DNA from: Apiosordaria backusii
Lineage: Eukaryota > Ascomycota > Sordariomycetes > Sordariales > Lasiosphaeriaceae
Length of the DNA: 64,000 bases
Reading direction: 5' to 3'
NCBI GenBank assembly: GCA_030549205.1
Contig: JAUKTV010000003.1
Location: 2,728,001-2,792,000 of the forward strand
Below the pieces are notes generated by a model. That model was not told the DNA's origin. It did not search any database and saw nothing but the letters and a program-made list of their open reading frames with translations. A program made the translations under genes and the position numbers. This document shows positions 12,837 through 26,600 of the stretch, piece by piece (position 1 is the stretch's first letter; every line of letters begins with the position of its first letter).

Positions 12837-14000
12837 ACCGACCTCACGTCGCTTTTGACAGTCTGCAGCCGTTTCGACGCCCCTTTGGAAATAGAGGATG
12901 GATTCAACCATTTGACGCTAAAAAGACGTTGAACAACCAGAGCAGACCACACCTTCCCTTAAGGTTGCTGGACGCACCCTACCCCGTAGATACAAGTCCA
13001 GAAGAAGGACCCCCCCTCCCCCTGACAGATACTCAGAGCTACCCAGTCAGCCAGCCTCATACTGCTGCTGCAAAGAAACTGTTCCTCATCACCGGTGAGA
13101 AGATGTCCCGGGCTCGGTGCCGGGCCGAAACTGCACCTGATCTACTAAATGTGATTGGTGAAGGGTGTGCTTGACCGGTTAAGGACTCAACTCTCACTGT
13201 TCCTCAAGGGATCCTTTCTTGCTGCCTACACCACCGCGTATACCACCACCTAGTTTTGAACCTGCTGTGCATCAAGCTGCAATACCCGGGCGTGATGAGA
13301 GTGACGGACTTTGGCCCCCCTTGGCCATAACGCTAACGCCGGAGAAGGGAACTTCCCAAACGGACAGTTCTGTTTTGTTGCTTCTGGACATACTCGGGGG
13401 AGATAAGGTAGGTACCGAGAGTAGCTGCCATCTTTTTTGGACCCTATTTTAGTCCCTTTTTGGGTGTATTTCTCAGATGAATTTTTTTTTTTTTTGCCAA
13501 TTAATTTACTTAGTGTCTGTCGCTTGTGGTGTCGCTTTGCCGCTGCCGCTTGCCGCGAGCCCAGTCACTCCATCTGATGAAAATAGACGCGCCCCCTGGC
13601 TAGTCCCTTCCAACATTGACACACACCCTTGTGAAGGGTATTTTTGGGATGGGAGGGAGGCAACCCGGCATTTTTACACAGTATTGCTCAGAAAAATGAT
13701 GCTTACAGTGCAGCTGGTGTTCAATTCATGACAAAAAAAAAATAGAAAACATGTCATGCTGCTGTGGAAGGATGATAATGATGTTTAAATCGGGAACTGC
13801 GGAGGTGCGGTTGGTGCTATACCGATGGTTTGATATACCTTCCTTTCTGGGGGACGTGGGTCTTTGTCGAAGAAAGTGCCAAAGCAGCTGTCAAAACTCG
13901 CTGTCAGCCTGGCAAAAGCGTGTCATGATTTACAAGTGTCTTGAAATTCGACAGAGAATAATCATGGATAATTGTTAGTGTTTACCTCTAGCACGATCTC

Positions 14001-17000
14001 TATTCCTGGCATTGGCTACAACTTGAATCACAGTCGAACTGTACTGATTTATGCATGAGGATATCTCTAATGTATAGCTGCTTTTCTCTATTATTAACCT
14101 CTGCTGGATTTTCATGTTGAACATCATGTTGATTATTCATCATCCGAGAAGACGTCAAAGAAATGAACATGTGTGCAGTCAATGACGTTGATTTAAGAAT
14201 TGTCTCACCTTGTACGGTGTGAGACATGATAGGACTCGGACCAAGAGAGCCGTGCGTATCGCTATCGTACCGCAACCCACCAAGACCCTTCGATGCTATG
14301 TGTATTGGAAAGTATCTAGTCTCTGAAGTCATATAGACCATCGGGATTGCAGAGATCAGATAATAATAGTGATCCTTGCCACTCAATTCAACCTCCCGGG
14401 ACCCGAACCGCCCGCGGTGAAGTAATGGGTAACCATCACGGAATGTGGGAGTCAAAAAGGATCTTCAAAGATTCTCAAGTCAACCAAAGATTGCGTTTCA
14501 CTGTCCACATTAGCAATGTCAATCAGGTCAATCCCTTTCCCCCGACCCTGGAGACGATCAGTCGCACAAAAGTCTACTTCCCAAACTTTCCAAGGAGAAA
14601 TCATACCTAAAGGACCATTCGTTCGCTCCAACTTCGCCACCTCTCATATTAAAAATCCCCAAATCCAAGCATCCATCAGGATCAAGGTCCCCTTTCTTTC
14701 CCATTACCCCTTCCCCAAACCAGGAAATTGGACGATCCCAGTGCCACGTCTCGTCTCTTATTTCTGGTTTTCGACCCTCAATTTTCAATCTAAAAGCCAC
14801 GTGGTATCCATCACACACTCCCATTCAACGTAACCTGAAATTCAATGATTTGCTAGTTAATTTAGGGAGAAAAGCACTTCTTATTCGACAGAAGGCAACC
14901 AGAAAGCGAGCGGAGAAAAAAGCCACAGGGGGAAAAAGAAGACAGAGAGTACCGTGCAAGCTGACATCATCACTGGATAGATGCAACACTGAGCTTGAAA
15001 CTAAGCCCTTTTCTCCGTCCGTGGTAGTCCGCCGTGTCCCTGAGGGTGTTGCTCGCTTTCACGCTCAGCAGCGGAGAAAGCTAAGCTGGCATGGCTGTCA
15101 CAGCGAGCCAACAATAATGAGGCCGAATGCCGTAAAACACCGACCGAAACATGACAGGAAGGGAAAGGACGAGAATGAAAACCTTGGTGCCAAGTAAACG
15201 TCAATCGATAAACCCGTCTAGGCATGCAAATCGAACCTCATTGCGTTGAATCTTGGGCGACAGGTTTCGTCCATAGCCCAACTCTTGATGTTTTCTTGGA
15301 CCACACCACAGCTCATGATGGGCGAAGTGTGGGGAGTTCCCATTTCTGGTACCGAACATTGGGGGAGCTGATTGTCGATGGCTGGTTTGCTGGCTAGTAT
15401 CGACACCAACTTGGAAAGGGATTAGCGGGCAGACGAATCAAAAAGCCGTTGCAACGCAACGGTCGAGACAAGGGTCAGAAAAACTAGCATCTTACCGACC
15501 GTGAACCAGCTGTGGACAGGGGCCGGTACTTTGACGACGGATCGGGCTGGCTGGTTGCCAATAAACTTGTTGGTTTTCACCGGACCAGACCGGACCAAAC
15601 CCACATACTCAGCGAGAACCAACGAATGGGGTTCAGGGACTGCGAAGAATAGAAACATCAAGAAAAACACCAAGAAAATTAATAACACCTCCCACACCAT
15701 TGCTTACCCGTGACCTCATCACCCCCTCGTCACTAAAACCAAACACGGAATCTCCCTTGTCCTCACCCTTCTGGCTGCGACGGAAGAGGTCAGATGAACA
15801 ACAGACAAGCCTGTCGGTTCTACCCTACTGGTTCTTTTGAATACGGCGGAAGGCGAGGTATGAGGGGGCCCTTGTTCGGCAGCCGTGATTGGGTTTTTTC
15901 TGCAGTCTTGACGCGATGTAACAGCGGCACACGGAGCTCGTTGAAGGTGGAGAGTTAACCCCTGGTCGCTTAGGCAGGAAGAGGTTGGAATGGTGTTAAC
16001 GGCACGCCACACACGCCCTTCCCACCTCCCGAACTGCCAGGTGGTCGTGGTGGTGAGAACAATCTCGCTCCACTCTTCACTATCGATTGTGCAGGGACCC
16101 CATGTTAATTCTGGCATTTGGCCACGGTATAATTAGCATCACGGAGGCCAGTTATTGATCTCGGTGACGAATGCTTGAAGGCGTAGATGAAGGGAATGGA
16201 GGCCGTGAAGTCATGTGGCTTGTTGAGATGGCACGTACTTAGACAACGTCCCTGCACGTCATCAACGGCGGAGGGGGAGATGAGGGGTTGCTTGATGTTG
16301 AATGAGGGGAAATGCTGATGTCGTCGTGCGGAGAAAGTTGACCGGACCTGTCGGGAACTTGACGCATGGCGTGAGTGAGCAAGAGCATGGATAGGAGGCT
16401 GTGAGGCTCCTCCATAGCCCATCACCGGTCCCCTTTTCACACCCTCCTGTGGTCGGCCCTTTCCCCTAGTGGTTGATATCAGCAACACACACACTTGATG
16501 ACTCGAATTTGGTGTAGGAGGTGGGCGGATGAGTGCCGGTCGGCAGCAGTACGTGGGCGAAGGATCCGGGTTTGCGCGTACCATCCCGTGTCATGCCCAC
16601 CGCCAACGAACCTCAATATAAAAGACCCTGGTCATCTTGCACCAGCTAAGTTCGAAGTAGCGAAACTCGTTAAGGAAGTCCAAAAGAGATAGCAATCTTT
16701 GGTATCGGAACCGAGCTAGCATCCGACATTGGTCCTGACTGAGAAGCGGAAAGTGAGCTAGCTCTCTTCGAAGTGCGTTGTATTCGATGACTGATGTCCG
16801 TTGTCTTCCTCATATCGGCGGGGTCACATTAAAGGTCGCATCGGTAGGACGATAGAGTAGCCGTGAAAGGCCAAGATGCTGTGTACCTAATACGGAGTAA
16901 TGTATGTGTGTCCTCCCCGTTCCCTGTCTTGAGTTGTCATCATGGCCAAGTGCTGTTGCGTGCCGCAGTGACATCGTGGACGATGGCGAGGGTGAGCGTT

Positions 17001-19400
17001 ACGACCAAGGACGTTGTCTTGCCACATTAACTTCGTTTTGCGTGAGATGGACCGGGCTCGCAGGCCAAGCTGGTGTCCCAATCTGGCTTTGGCACGCAGG
17101 CCTTGCCAGCATCAGTCCGAATTAGGTCTGCTTCAAGGTCCTGAACGGTGCCTAGAGTCCAAGTTGGCAAAGCTCGCGTATGCAGGCACTTGAACAAGCT
17201 GCAGGTCAAACCCAGTTCAGTATTTTGCAGTCAGTTACCACATGGTCTTCATCTGTGGTTCCGTTGTGGGTGACGATCCAATATTGTTTGCATCTGTCAG
17301 ACTGTCAAAAGGAACCCCCGAGGGGAGGTCGAGGGAAGACAAGGATCGTCATGTCGATGGCAGCCAAGACCAACAGAGCTCGCAAGCAATCGCTGCGTTT
17401 AGCATAGTTGAAGGTCTTGTTCCCTTCTCCCGAGAAGGGCCTTGCAGAAGTAGTGAATGGTATTGAGGTGGTAGGGCCGGACGAGGGGAGGAGTGGCAGG
17501 TGTTGTCAAGCATGTCAAGATTGAAACAGATCGGCCAGGGCTTTGCCCCGCAGATCGGATTCGGTGGGGTCTTCCCTTTCTGGGCAGCGTTGTGAGGGTT
17601 CCAGCTCTTTTGGTCGGTGACGAGACTTGGAAGAGTCGTTGCCAAGCGTCGAAGCGGGAGCTTGTTCTGTTGACACCTGCTGGCCAGTGTCATTTCGCAC
17701 AGACCGGGTGTTCGTTGGCCCTCATTTCGCACCCTGTCTTGCGTTGCTTCCCACCTCCGATCGAGGACACAACCCGCCCGCCTTCAGCCCTGAACCCTGC
17801 CCTACGTTGCGTCAGTTTCATAAACTGCCGCCGTGATGGCAGTGAGAGTTGGCGGTTGGCAGAAAGAAGCCGATTGAAATTGTCTCGGAAATTTGTTACA
17901 AGAATCTGCCCACCCACAACACGCAGGAGAGCACATGCTATCATGTGCAGTTGATCGTGGATGATGGGATCAGGAATCGGGTAGCCTCGGAAATCAAGCT
18001 TCAAAAGGCCACAAGCGAGTGTGAGTGCGAGCAGCTTGGGGCCAAGAGCGAGCGTTGGACTGTAGAGTGCGACCTATCACTTGCGAGGACCATAAATTTT
18101 CCATGAGATATCAGAATGATGTCGTAGTTAAGATATGGAGATGATGATTTTCTGAGAGGCTAAGCATGATTGGGGACATCTTCGGATTGCTTCAACACAT
18201 TGACATCTCTTCCCTAGGTAGATGTTGGGTCAAAGGAGATCCCCAAGACTTGAAGAAAATAAACTCGAGGATGGTGCTCGCAATGGGTGGAACGTGACAT
18301 CTGTTCGATTCCGTTGACCTTATTTCATGAGCAACATTATAACTTAGATATCAAAGGCACTTGTTATGATGCTTGATCACCGGATTGATCTCGAAGAGAA
18401 TGTGTTTTGCCTTCCAGCTCATGACCCTTAAAAGTCTCAAGCCTTATGTCTTCAATACCTAAGGTAATTTCTCTCGCATATAATTCCAGCCAAGCCGCAC
18501 ACGAAGACGAGAAACCAAAATCAAAGACAAAGAGGGAGGAAAGACTTGCCCTGGGTCTCGTGGACTTCATGAAGTTCACTGAAGGACATGCAGCACACAC
18601 ACCATTTTGACACCAAAAAGAAAGAATCGATGAAAAGAAAACAAAAGTGCCACCAGGTCGGTAAGTTCAAGATGGATATAGCAGTAGCAGTCTCAACGAT
18701 AACCTGACAGTAACTGACTAACATCTGTGCACATCCACGTCGTTCCTACTCTTCAGTCACTGGATTGTTGGTTACTCTGTTGTTTTCATTGCATTGATTC
18801 AAAGAAATTGGATCAAGGAGTCGCTCTCTACCTATATACTTGAGCAGTGTTCGAGGTTGTTTTACACTCAGCAAAAGAAACAACCGGAGACACAAATGAA
18901 TAGCAAAAAAGAATAAAAAGATCAAACAAGATATTAGAAGAAACAACAAAAGCTCTAGGACTGGTTGGGATTTATTGTGGTTGAATTCACACATAAACTG
19001 TCAAACACTTTCGCAGATCTGCGCTGAGTATTATCTGTTTGGAAAGATATAACAATCACGATGTCACTGTTCTCTTACTCATGACCTTGATCACCTTCAG
19101 CTACTCAGATGGTGGCGGTTGAACTTGCACAAATTCGGCGACCTAAGCATAGTTACCTTACGAGCCGCACGCAGACCAAAGATACGAACTAGAAAGAAAC
19201 AGCCTATGTTCCAGCCTGTGTTAGACTCCGCATTTTCTCAACAGAAGACGGGAATCATGAGCAATCCTGGTCTTGCCCAGCGCGGGCTAAGTTTCAGCCT
19301 GGGGGGGCGCGGCCAGCGTGGGAGTACTTCAGAGCGATGGATATGATGAACCCTTTGAGAGGGGAGAATAAAGAGTATTGAACTACTTCAGAACTATCAT
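14001..19400. other. Gene-free stretch
   Basis: No gene is supported. ORFs of 130-159 codons at 14000..14455 (minus), 15719..16117 (minus), 16105..16584 (minus) and 17493..17954 (plus) lack domains and overlap others in different frames. The part from about 18.1 to 19.1 kb is visibly richer in A and T than its surroundings, but not to the degree of a RIP-mutated repeat. Confidence 0.5.
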
Positions 19401-19779
19401 AACAAACATTCTATTTTTCTTTTTGTCATATATACAGACATAACCTAGACGCCTGGGGCGTGCCTGAAATAACGGCGCCGCCTGCAACACCTCCACCCAG
19501 ACCGAGAGGCAGAGGGTCGAGGGCTTTTAGACTGGTTCCGCCCGGATTCTTTTAGAATAACCCAGCCAAGCTGAGGCAGCATCGCACATACCAACTCAAA
19601 CTTGGGTGCCACTATGTCGAAAAAGGCCCAAAGGCCTGTTGGAACTGCCCAGCTTAGGTCCCTTGAGAAGACCACTCTCACCCGAACCCTCCATGCCCAC
19701 GGTCTTATCGTCAAACACAGGCACTTATCCAACTCCTCAACCACAGCAACACCACCACGATCAGCAGAACTCTTGAGAC

Positions 19780-20720
19780 GTTCCATTACCCTACCTACCT
19801 TATATAACCCCTCGCTCCCGCCATCGTGCCCCGGCCGGCCAGGCTTTCTTCCACAGAGCCCCCTCCATCCTCATTCTTCCCTTCACTACCTACCTTACCT
19901 ACCTACCATCCCAAGACACACTTCCAATCCTTCAAGTTTACTTCATACCTAGGTACCTACCACCTCCTACCTTCGACCTTCTCTCTCTCTCTAGGTATCT
20001 CTTGAGACCGTAGTCACGAACCGGATAAAAAGAGCGTAGTGGCACGAAAGGCAGGCAGCTCCTCCCAGCAGATGTGCAGCACTTCATGGCCTGTTCTAGG
20101 AGAGAAGGGCAACCCACATATCCCAAAGACTGATCTCCGACACGAACATACCTACCTAGAGGAGATTATCGTTGTTTTCCTTCCAGACAAAAGACGAGTG
20201 GATACGGAGCGGAACAGCCGTCGGGCATTCGGTTGTTACACTACCTAGCTGGGGAAGCAGCACAGGTTGTTGAAGGGTGAAATGAAATTGGATCTCATGA
20301 CGAGGTCGGATGGGAAGGTTTGATCTTTCTGCTCGCTCACCTGGGGACGTGTGAGAGAGCGAGTCAGTGAGTCTCATAAAGCCTGGCCCGACCGAGGCAC
20401 AAGTGGGCTGGCCAAAATATGGAGGACGGGCCAGGCTGGAACTGTCAAGACAAACTACTACCTACTGATCATGGAATTACTTCACTTTCTGTTGAAGGAG
20501 ACAACGGAGGGCGTATCCATCAAAGATAATTGCCTCTTTTTACCTAAGGCACCTAGGTACTGTATGCTAGCATGGAGTTCTGCTTTTGTGTATATTCCAT
20601 TCTCACTTACCTATCTAGCTACCTCATAAAATAGGCATGTTTTTGAGAACTTTACTTCCACCTACATATTTACTTGTTACTAAATACACAATAAAACGGC
20701 AAAAGATCAGGTAGGTATTC
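19780..20720. repeat. Cluster of TACCTA / TAGGTA words
   Basis: More than ten copies of CTACCT, TACCTA or the palindrome-like CCTAGGTA lie within about 950 bases, for example near 19785, 19886, 19946, 19993, 20147, 20240, 20453, 20540, 20552, 20608 and 20709. They are spaced, not tandem, and both orientations occur. Function is unknown; a degenerate microsatellite is the simplest reading. Confidence 0.6.
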
Positions 20721-20898
20721 TGACAGTTACTTCCACCGGTCACAGTGATCTATGAACATTTAGAGCCCAGCATCAACAAAAACAGAGACACTCTTCCACC
20801 CACAAACAGACTTCAATTCGCAAACCTATCAACCCTACTCTAACCCACTACTGATCATTCTCTCCTCCATTGGCGAAACTCTTTCTCTCTCTGCGTCG

Positions 20899-20934
20899 GC
20901 GTGCGTGCGTGCGTGCGTGTGTGTGTGTGTGTGT
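20899..20934 (+). repeat. Compound GTGC / GT microsatellite
   Basis: Four to five GTGC units run directly into about eight GT units. Confidence 0.9.
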
Positions 20935-21344
20935 CAAAGGATTGGTAATAAAAACAATGTAGCAACAAAAAAGTCCAGACCCATCTTAAACACTCACAGG
21001 GCATCAAACATCGTAAGACAATCACCACCACCTCACGGACAGAAAAGCGGCAAACAACCTACTAAACTGGGCAAGCTACTCGCGGCCTACTCTCCTGATC
21101 CCAACACAACAAATAGGAGAAAAGCAAAGACTAATCGCAACCTCCCTTCCACACCACGGCACTTCATCCATTGAGCCCTCTGGATGACAGCCTGCGTAAC
21201 CCACCCTCCCCATCACTCCGTAACACAAGGTTTACCTCCTTTAGCTAAAACCTTTCAGAGCCCGCCAAGCAACTCACCCAGACCGACGTGGTGACACAAC
21301 ATCGTCGCCCCATTGAAGCCCAACACCACCACCCTTCATCACAA

Positions 21345-23631
21345 TCACTTCAACCGCACCGCTTGCCTCCTCCTCCTCCTTTTCATCCCCAAATCCTGCC
21401 GAACCTCCACCGGCCACCGCGTCACCTTCCCATTAAACACCGGAAAGCTCGACTCGTTCGTCCGTGGCAAATACTCCATATCCAGCACCACCACACCTAA
21501 GCTCGGCAGATTGGCCACTGGCATCTCTGTTCCATCTGCCTATTTTCGCATCATCTTTGTTAGCCTACCCTGTTCTTAATCCCCAGAAAGAGAGGGAATA
21601 CTCACCCCAACAACACCAACTCCCACCTCCCTCCCCAGGTACTCCACCACATCCCCCCTCCCCATATCCTTCAACGTCCCATTGCCCACCTTCACATCCT
21701 GCACCGGCACCTCTTGCCTCTCCACCCCCTCACAAGGCATCCCCAGCAGACTCATCCTCCCAATCGTTTCCTCCCTAATAAACAAACTCACCGTCGCCGG
21801 CAGCATTCCCTGCAACTCCCCCCGTTCAACACTAATCTCCACCACCCAGTAATCCATTACTTTGCCCCTTCCCAGCCTATTCAACGGACCTGTGTCAAGC
21901 GTAGTTGCTCCATCATCCCCGGCCTTATCTCCATAAAGCGCATTAACCTTCGCCTTTACTTGCTCAGCCCGGGTTTCCGCTGGCAGACTCCAATCGGGTA
22001 ATTCCGGGTAGGTGTATCCAAATACGCTGATATTTGCTACTGAATTACTCGTGTGGAACTCCAACGGTCCTCCGACTGTGGTGTTATTGTTTGTGGCGGA
22101 GGGCCCCCGGAAAAAGGGCTTGAGCGGGCTGTCAGCGGTGATGACTGATCCTTTTGGGGTTCCAAACTGCCCGTTGGAGGTGATATTCCCCGTAAACATT
22201 GAGGCGTTGTAGTAGATCGTTTGCCACATTGCTACGAGGCGGTCGACGTTGCAGTGGTGTAGCATGCTAGCCAGCCTTGTTAATTCCGCCAGCCCAGAAA
22301 GAAGAAGGAAATACCCACAAAAGCGGCTCAAACGCCGACCAATTAATGTCAGCCATGGTCCCATTGCACGCCGAGCGAATGTGAATCAAGTTGTGGGGGT
22401 TCTCGAAGCTCGAGCTGCGCATCCCATCAAAGGTGTTAACCCGAGTAAAGATATCATACTCGAATTTCCCGTTAGCCGCCGGCCCAATCATACTCGACAA
22501 ACAAAAGAAGGCGTAAAGGGATGCCTTACCACACTCCCAGTCAGATCCCTCGCCGACAAAAGTAGCCCATCATTGGACTCAGTGGCGTTATTGAGGACAC
22601 CCCCTGATCCAAGACATCGGAATGTCTGCGGACGACTCGTCAACCAACCACCGAACCCTTGTTGCACCTCGGGCCTCTGGTAGACGTAACTGTATAGTGG
22701 GTTCGGTATCGTTTTTAGGCCCTCCGGTGCCCGCACCGTCATGTTGATCCTGGTGGCTGCTGGAGGCAGCGTTGGGTTCATGGCCCAATCCCAATATGGC
22801 TGCCGTAACGACTCTGCCGCCGCCATGTACTCGGGGAGCATGTCTGGGGGGTATCTAGATGCAATCTCTACCGCACGAGCCACCAATAATTGCTGTCAAG
22901 AGAGCTATGGTGAGTTTCATGGGGGCCAAAATATCAGCTGAAGAAAAAGCCAAAGTCACCATCGTACCTCGTAGAGAGCTACATAGGGCCTGTGCCAAGT
23001 CGTGAAGAGAAGTTCCTTGTATCTCAAAGATCAGCTAAAATTTGCCCTCATTAGAGAGGAAACGAAGCCCTCGTCGGGCATACATACGCCATGAGGGCAA
23101 AACCCAGTATTGATGGGGGCGCCATCTACATGCCCTACTCCGTTCCACGCACTGTGAGGAAAGCCATGAATACCTTGACAAAAAGTGTCAGCAAGTATAT
23201 TACCCAAGACGGGAAGTCGTGATGCCGAAAGGTTGGGAGAATGTTCGTGTATCACACACCTGCTATCGCAAAGTAAGATGACTCGTCCGTCTCGTTGAGC
23301 GCCTGTAATTCTAATAGGGCCAGGATGTAGAGATTCCTACAGACAGACAAATCAGATTCTTGGACCTCCGGCTGTCAAATTCTGTGTCATGGTAATACCA
23401 TTGTGCCCCTCCCTTTGCCCATAACCCGTTGATGTTGAGTCTCGCTGGAGGTTTTCCTGTAGCGGTGTCAATGCCCGTCTTGACGCCGATCACGGGAATA
23501 GGGGTTGCGGAAGCTAGCGCAGGTGACGACGAGGGTGATGATGGGAGCGAGGACGCGGGGGTCGTCGACGACTGAGCCGCAGCCCACGGGAGGGCCACGG
23601 CCACCATGCAGAGCGAGGCACTCCTCCGCAT
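21345..23631 (-). CDS. Secreted tyrosinase (polyphenol oxidase)
   Basis: Eight exons: 23631..23399, 23336..23260, 23173..23088, 23015..22968, 22892..22530, 22458..22319, 22266..21606, 21539..21345; 600 aa. The N-terminus is a signal peptide (MRRSASLCMVAVALPWAAAQ) followed by a Ser/Pro-rich spacer. Type 3 copper sites are complete. CuA has His106 (GIHGFP), His131 (GFCPHG, with Cys129 placed for a Cys-His thioether) and His140 (TTWHRPYVALYE). CuB has His291 and His295 (NPHNLIHIR) and His320 (FMLHHCNVDRL). The last exon encodes the C-terminal beta domain (MEYLPRTNESSFPVF) and ends in a run of five Arg. The enzyme oxidises monophenols and o-diphenols to quinones, as in melanin-type pigment formation. 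Introns are 52-86 nt and most show a CTAAC or CTGAC branch; intron 6 uses GTGGGT, which restores FMLHHC in frame. Confidence 0.93.
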
Positions 23632-26600
23632 TATTTCCAGAGAGATACAACCACACCAAGGACTCTGTTAGGCACGAATATGCTGCAACAAGAGAGTGGA
23701 AGAAGGAGAAAGCGGGGGGTCGGCAGCTACACCGCCAAGCCCCTTTAGGAGAGAGGGCGGGCTGCCTCTTCCATTTTATCATGGTGGCGAAGAACCACTT
23801 CCCGGGACGACACCAGTTCTTGGTCGGGTCCGCTTCTGCAGGGAGAATTGTAACAATATCACTAACTTTGTGGTCTTGGGCACAGGGACCTTTTCGCTGA
23901 ATCATACATGCCATACGGATGAATGGCTGTTCAACTGCCCGAACTTCAGGCGGGCAGCCATGGATACTTTGTTAGGAGGGAGTCGAGTTGATGGAAGCAT
24001 GTCTGAGAATAGAAAGGCTGTGTTGATGTTTCGCCGCTGTCGTTTCTGTTGTTGTTTATGGGGCGTGTAGTGTAACCAGGCTCCGGGAGGACGGGCGTCT
24101 GCGGACCGCGGCAATGATTTTCGTAGAAAGGTGTTGATTCAGATGCTGCAGACCGCTCGTGTTGTCTCCTCTGTGTTGTGCGCTTCAGAGAGAACAAGCA
24201 CGGCGTTGGCACTGCACTGCTTCTGCTGGTTGCCGATAGGATGAGGCCACAGCTGACCCACGAGGGCACGACACAAAAGCAGGCCGACCGTTTCTCCCGC
24301 TGGGTTGTGTTTGGATGGAACGCGGGCGGGACCTGCGGCATGGCGACATGGCGACATGGAAGACGGGCTATCGCATCCCATGGCTTCCTCACTCCCTCCG
24401 GTCGTGTGTCCGGTATCTTGATATCATGCTGCCGTCGGGCTTCTTCTGCGGCGATGGCTCATGTTGACAGCGTGGGGGTTGATGGTGATGAAGTTTGCTT
24501 CCTGTGCCAGGCCACATGTCCGGATTTCGGCCCATCGTCGTTGTACGTCTTGCATCAATGGAGAGCCATGCCACGCTGGGTAGTCCGAGAAAGAGAGTCA
24601 AATGGAATGACTAAATTTAAGAACTAGAAAAAGCAAAGAATAAGCGGAGCCCAACGACAAGCCAAGCTTCCCAACAAAGGTCTTTGCAGACGTGCTAGCC
24701 CAACTTTGCCTGGAAAGCATGAAGTGGCTTGCTCCTTCCCAGGTTCTTCAACAGTCTAGGCTGAAGCGGAGTCAGCCGTTCATGACCTGATGTCTTCAGG
24801 AAGGAGCGTCCTCAGCTCTCTCAGCACCTCATGGATGAGTTCATCATGAACCCAGTGCTGTCTTGAGTTGCGAGTCACCCGTGGTGAAACACACAGCAAC
24901 CGACCGGTCTTCCCTCCCGAGTTCACGTGTCCGAAAAGTTTGCACAACATTTCGGTCTTCTTCAGCAACGACACCGCCCATTCTGGGAACATAAGTGATA
25001 CCAATTTATGTCTCTGTGGAACCTTCTCCTTTCAGGTACCTGCCTGTTACCTTAACGTTCCAATCCCCGCGTTTTTCCTCCATCTTGTTTTGGGCCTTGT
25101 TCTTCATGCCATCAGTAGGTGTGATAATTTCAGCGCGAAAATAAGCCCGTGGACAGTACGTACCGAAGGAATTTACTTTGTAGAGGATTGATTTTACACG
25201 AAGTGATATTGAAATGTTGTTAGCCGCCGCAGCCAAGCCAAGGGTGGGAAGCCAGAAAAGGGGCTTCGACCAACCCCAGAGCTGCCCGCCATTTGGTGGT
25301 CGTCTAAAGCTCCCTCTGCCCCTCCCCTCCCGCACGCGGGGGAGTCCTAGCTCTCCCGCTGGCCTTCCGCGCCTAGCTCGGGGCCAATGTCAGGGAAACA
25401 TATCTTGGACGGGGGAGGGGCGAAGGGGTCGTTTGGCCTTGTTGCCCAAATGAAGGTCTAGTTGCAATAGGTACGTATAATTGGGTCGAAAATTGGTGGT
25501 GCACATTCGGAGGTCGACACCTACCGGGGTGGACGAGGGGCTCATCTGAATGTACACAGATACGTGGTCTGTGGCACCCGGGTATCTCATGTATCTACGT
25601 AAGGTACCCATTCAGTCTACTGCTTGTTAGTTACTCGCTTTTCATTCTAATCGCTTGATAGCCAGTCGGGGACGAGAAGAGAATCGGGACCCAGTTGGTT
25701 TGTGCGGTACAGAGTCCAAGCCGTGGTACTTTTGAGGGGGAGAATGAAGGACGTTTGTCACATTAAGTCGGAGTGACTGTGTATGTGGGGTTGACGATCG
25801 GGCTGTAATACTACCCAAAGCGAAAGACGCCGAAGTGCCCACTCTCCATGCATTCCATGTGATTAATATGGGCGAGGAATGAGGGGCTCACGATGTTGGT
25901 GTTAGAAACCTCGTCTGATCGGGCCCTTAACTGCATGGCGTCCAAGTTGGTGTACACGTGAGTCCACAACCTCCCCTCGCTGTGTCGGTGCCGACCATCC
26001 GAGTGGAAACCGCTTGCCCGCTCTCGTGTTGTGAGAAAAGTGATGAACATGGATGCCGTTGTCCAACCAGGTTGAAAGCAGCGGGACCTGCAGGTAGGTG
26101 TACTAGGTATATTGTATCGCCTTGGTATGACCTGACATTCTCGGTGCAAGATAGATCGCTAATCCCGTGACACTGATCTTGGCGACTCCTACCCACCTCA
26201 TGCTGTGTGATGTAACCAAAGGGAGTTCTGTTTATCAATTAGCAGCAGAAATTGCAAGGCGAGGAGGAGACCTTGGGAAGAAGGTATGATGGGGGATGGT
26301 TGGCAAAAGAGCAGACGTGGAATTGAGCTGTCAACCAGCCAAAAAATGGGGAAAAGAGATACCACGCAATTTTTGCTGAAGTTGGAAGTTGAGTTGGGGG
26401 GAACAAGATACCAGGTTGTCCTGTAGACTCTCCGTGGGTGGCAAGAGAGCAGAGAGAAAAATGACAATGCAATGAACATGAGCAGAGAATAATGATCCAA
26501 GAAACACATAAAGCATTCAATTAACTTTTCGCTGGCTTGTATAGCAAAAACCCGGATCATAGAGATGAGGTGTCCAAAGAAATATGATAGCCAAGAAAAA

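Larger units (their letters stand above)
9301..14000. other. Gene-free stretch with microsatellites
   Basis: Only short, unconvincing ORFs are present, the longest about 135 codons at 11646..12053. Simple repeats stand out: a CAC triplet run at 12434-12456, a CTAC run at 12794-12836 and a T run of about 14 near 13483. No protein-coding gene is supported. Confidence 0.55.
19401..21344. other. Gene-free stretch downstream of tyrosinase, rich in TACCTA words
   Basis: It holds a cluster of TACCTA/TAGGTA words between about 19.78 and 20.72 kb and a GTGC/GT microsatellite at 20899-20934. The part next to 21345 should contain the tyrosinase 3' UTR. No coding gene is supported. Confidence 0.55.

Noticed and set aside
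14000..14455. Minus-strand ORF of 151 codons
   Set aside because: No similarity recognised and no flanking exons; composition not protein-like enough to call.
15225..15245. B-box-like GGTTCGATT on the minus strand
   Set aside because: The flanking bases do not form a T stem, and no cloverleaf can be drawn.
16105..16584. Minus-strand ORF of 159 codons
   Set aside because: Low-complexity, no domain, overlaps simple-sequence-rich DNA.
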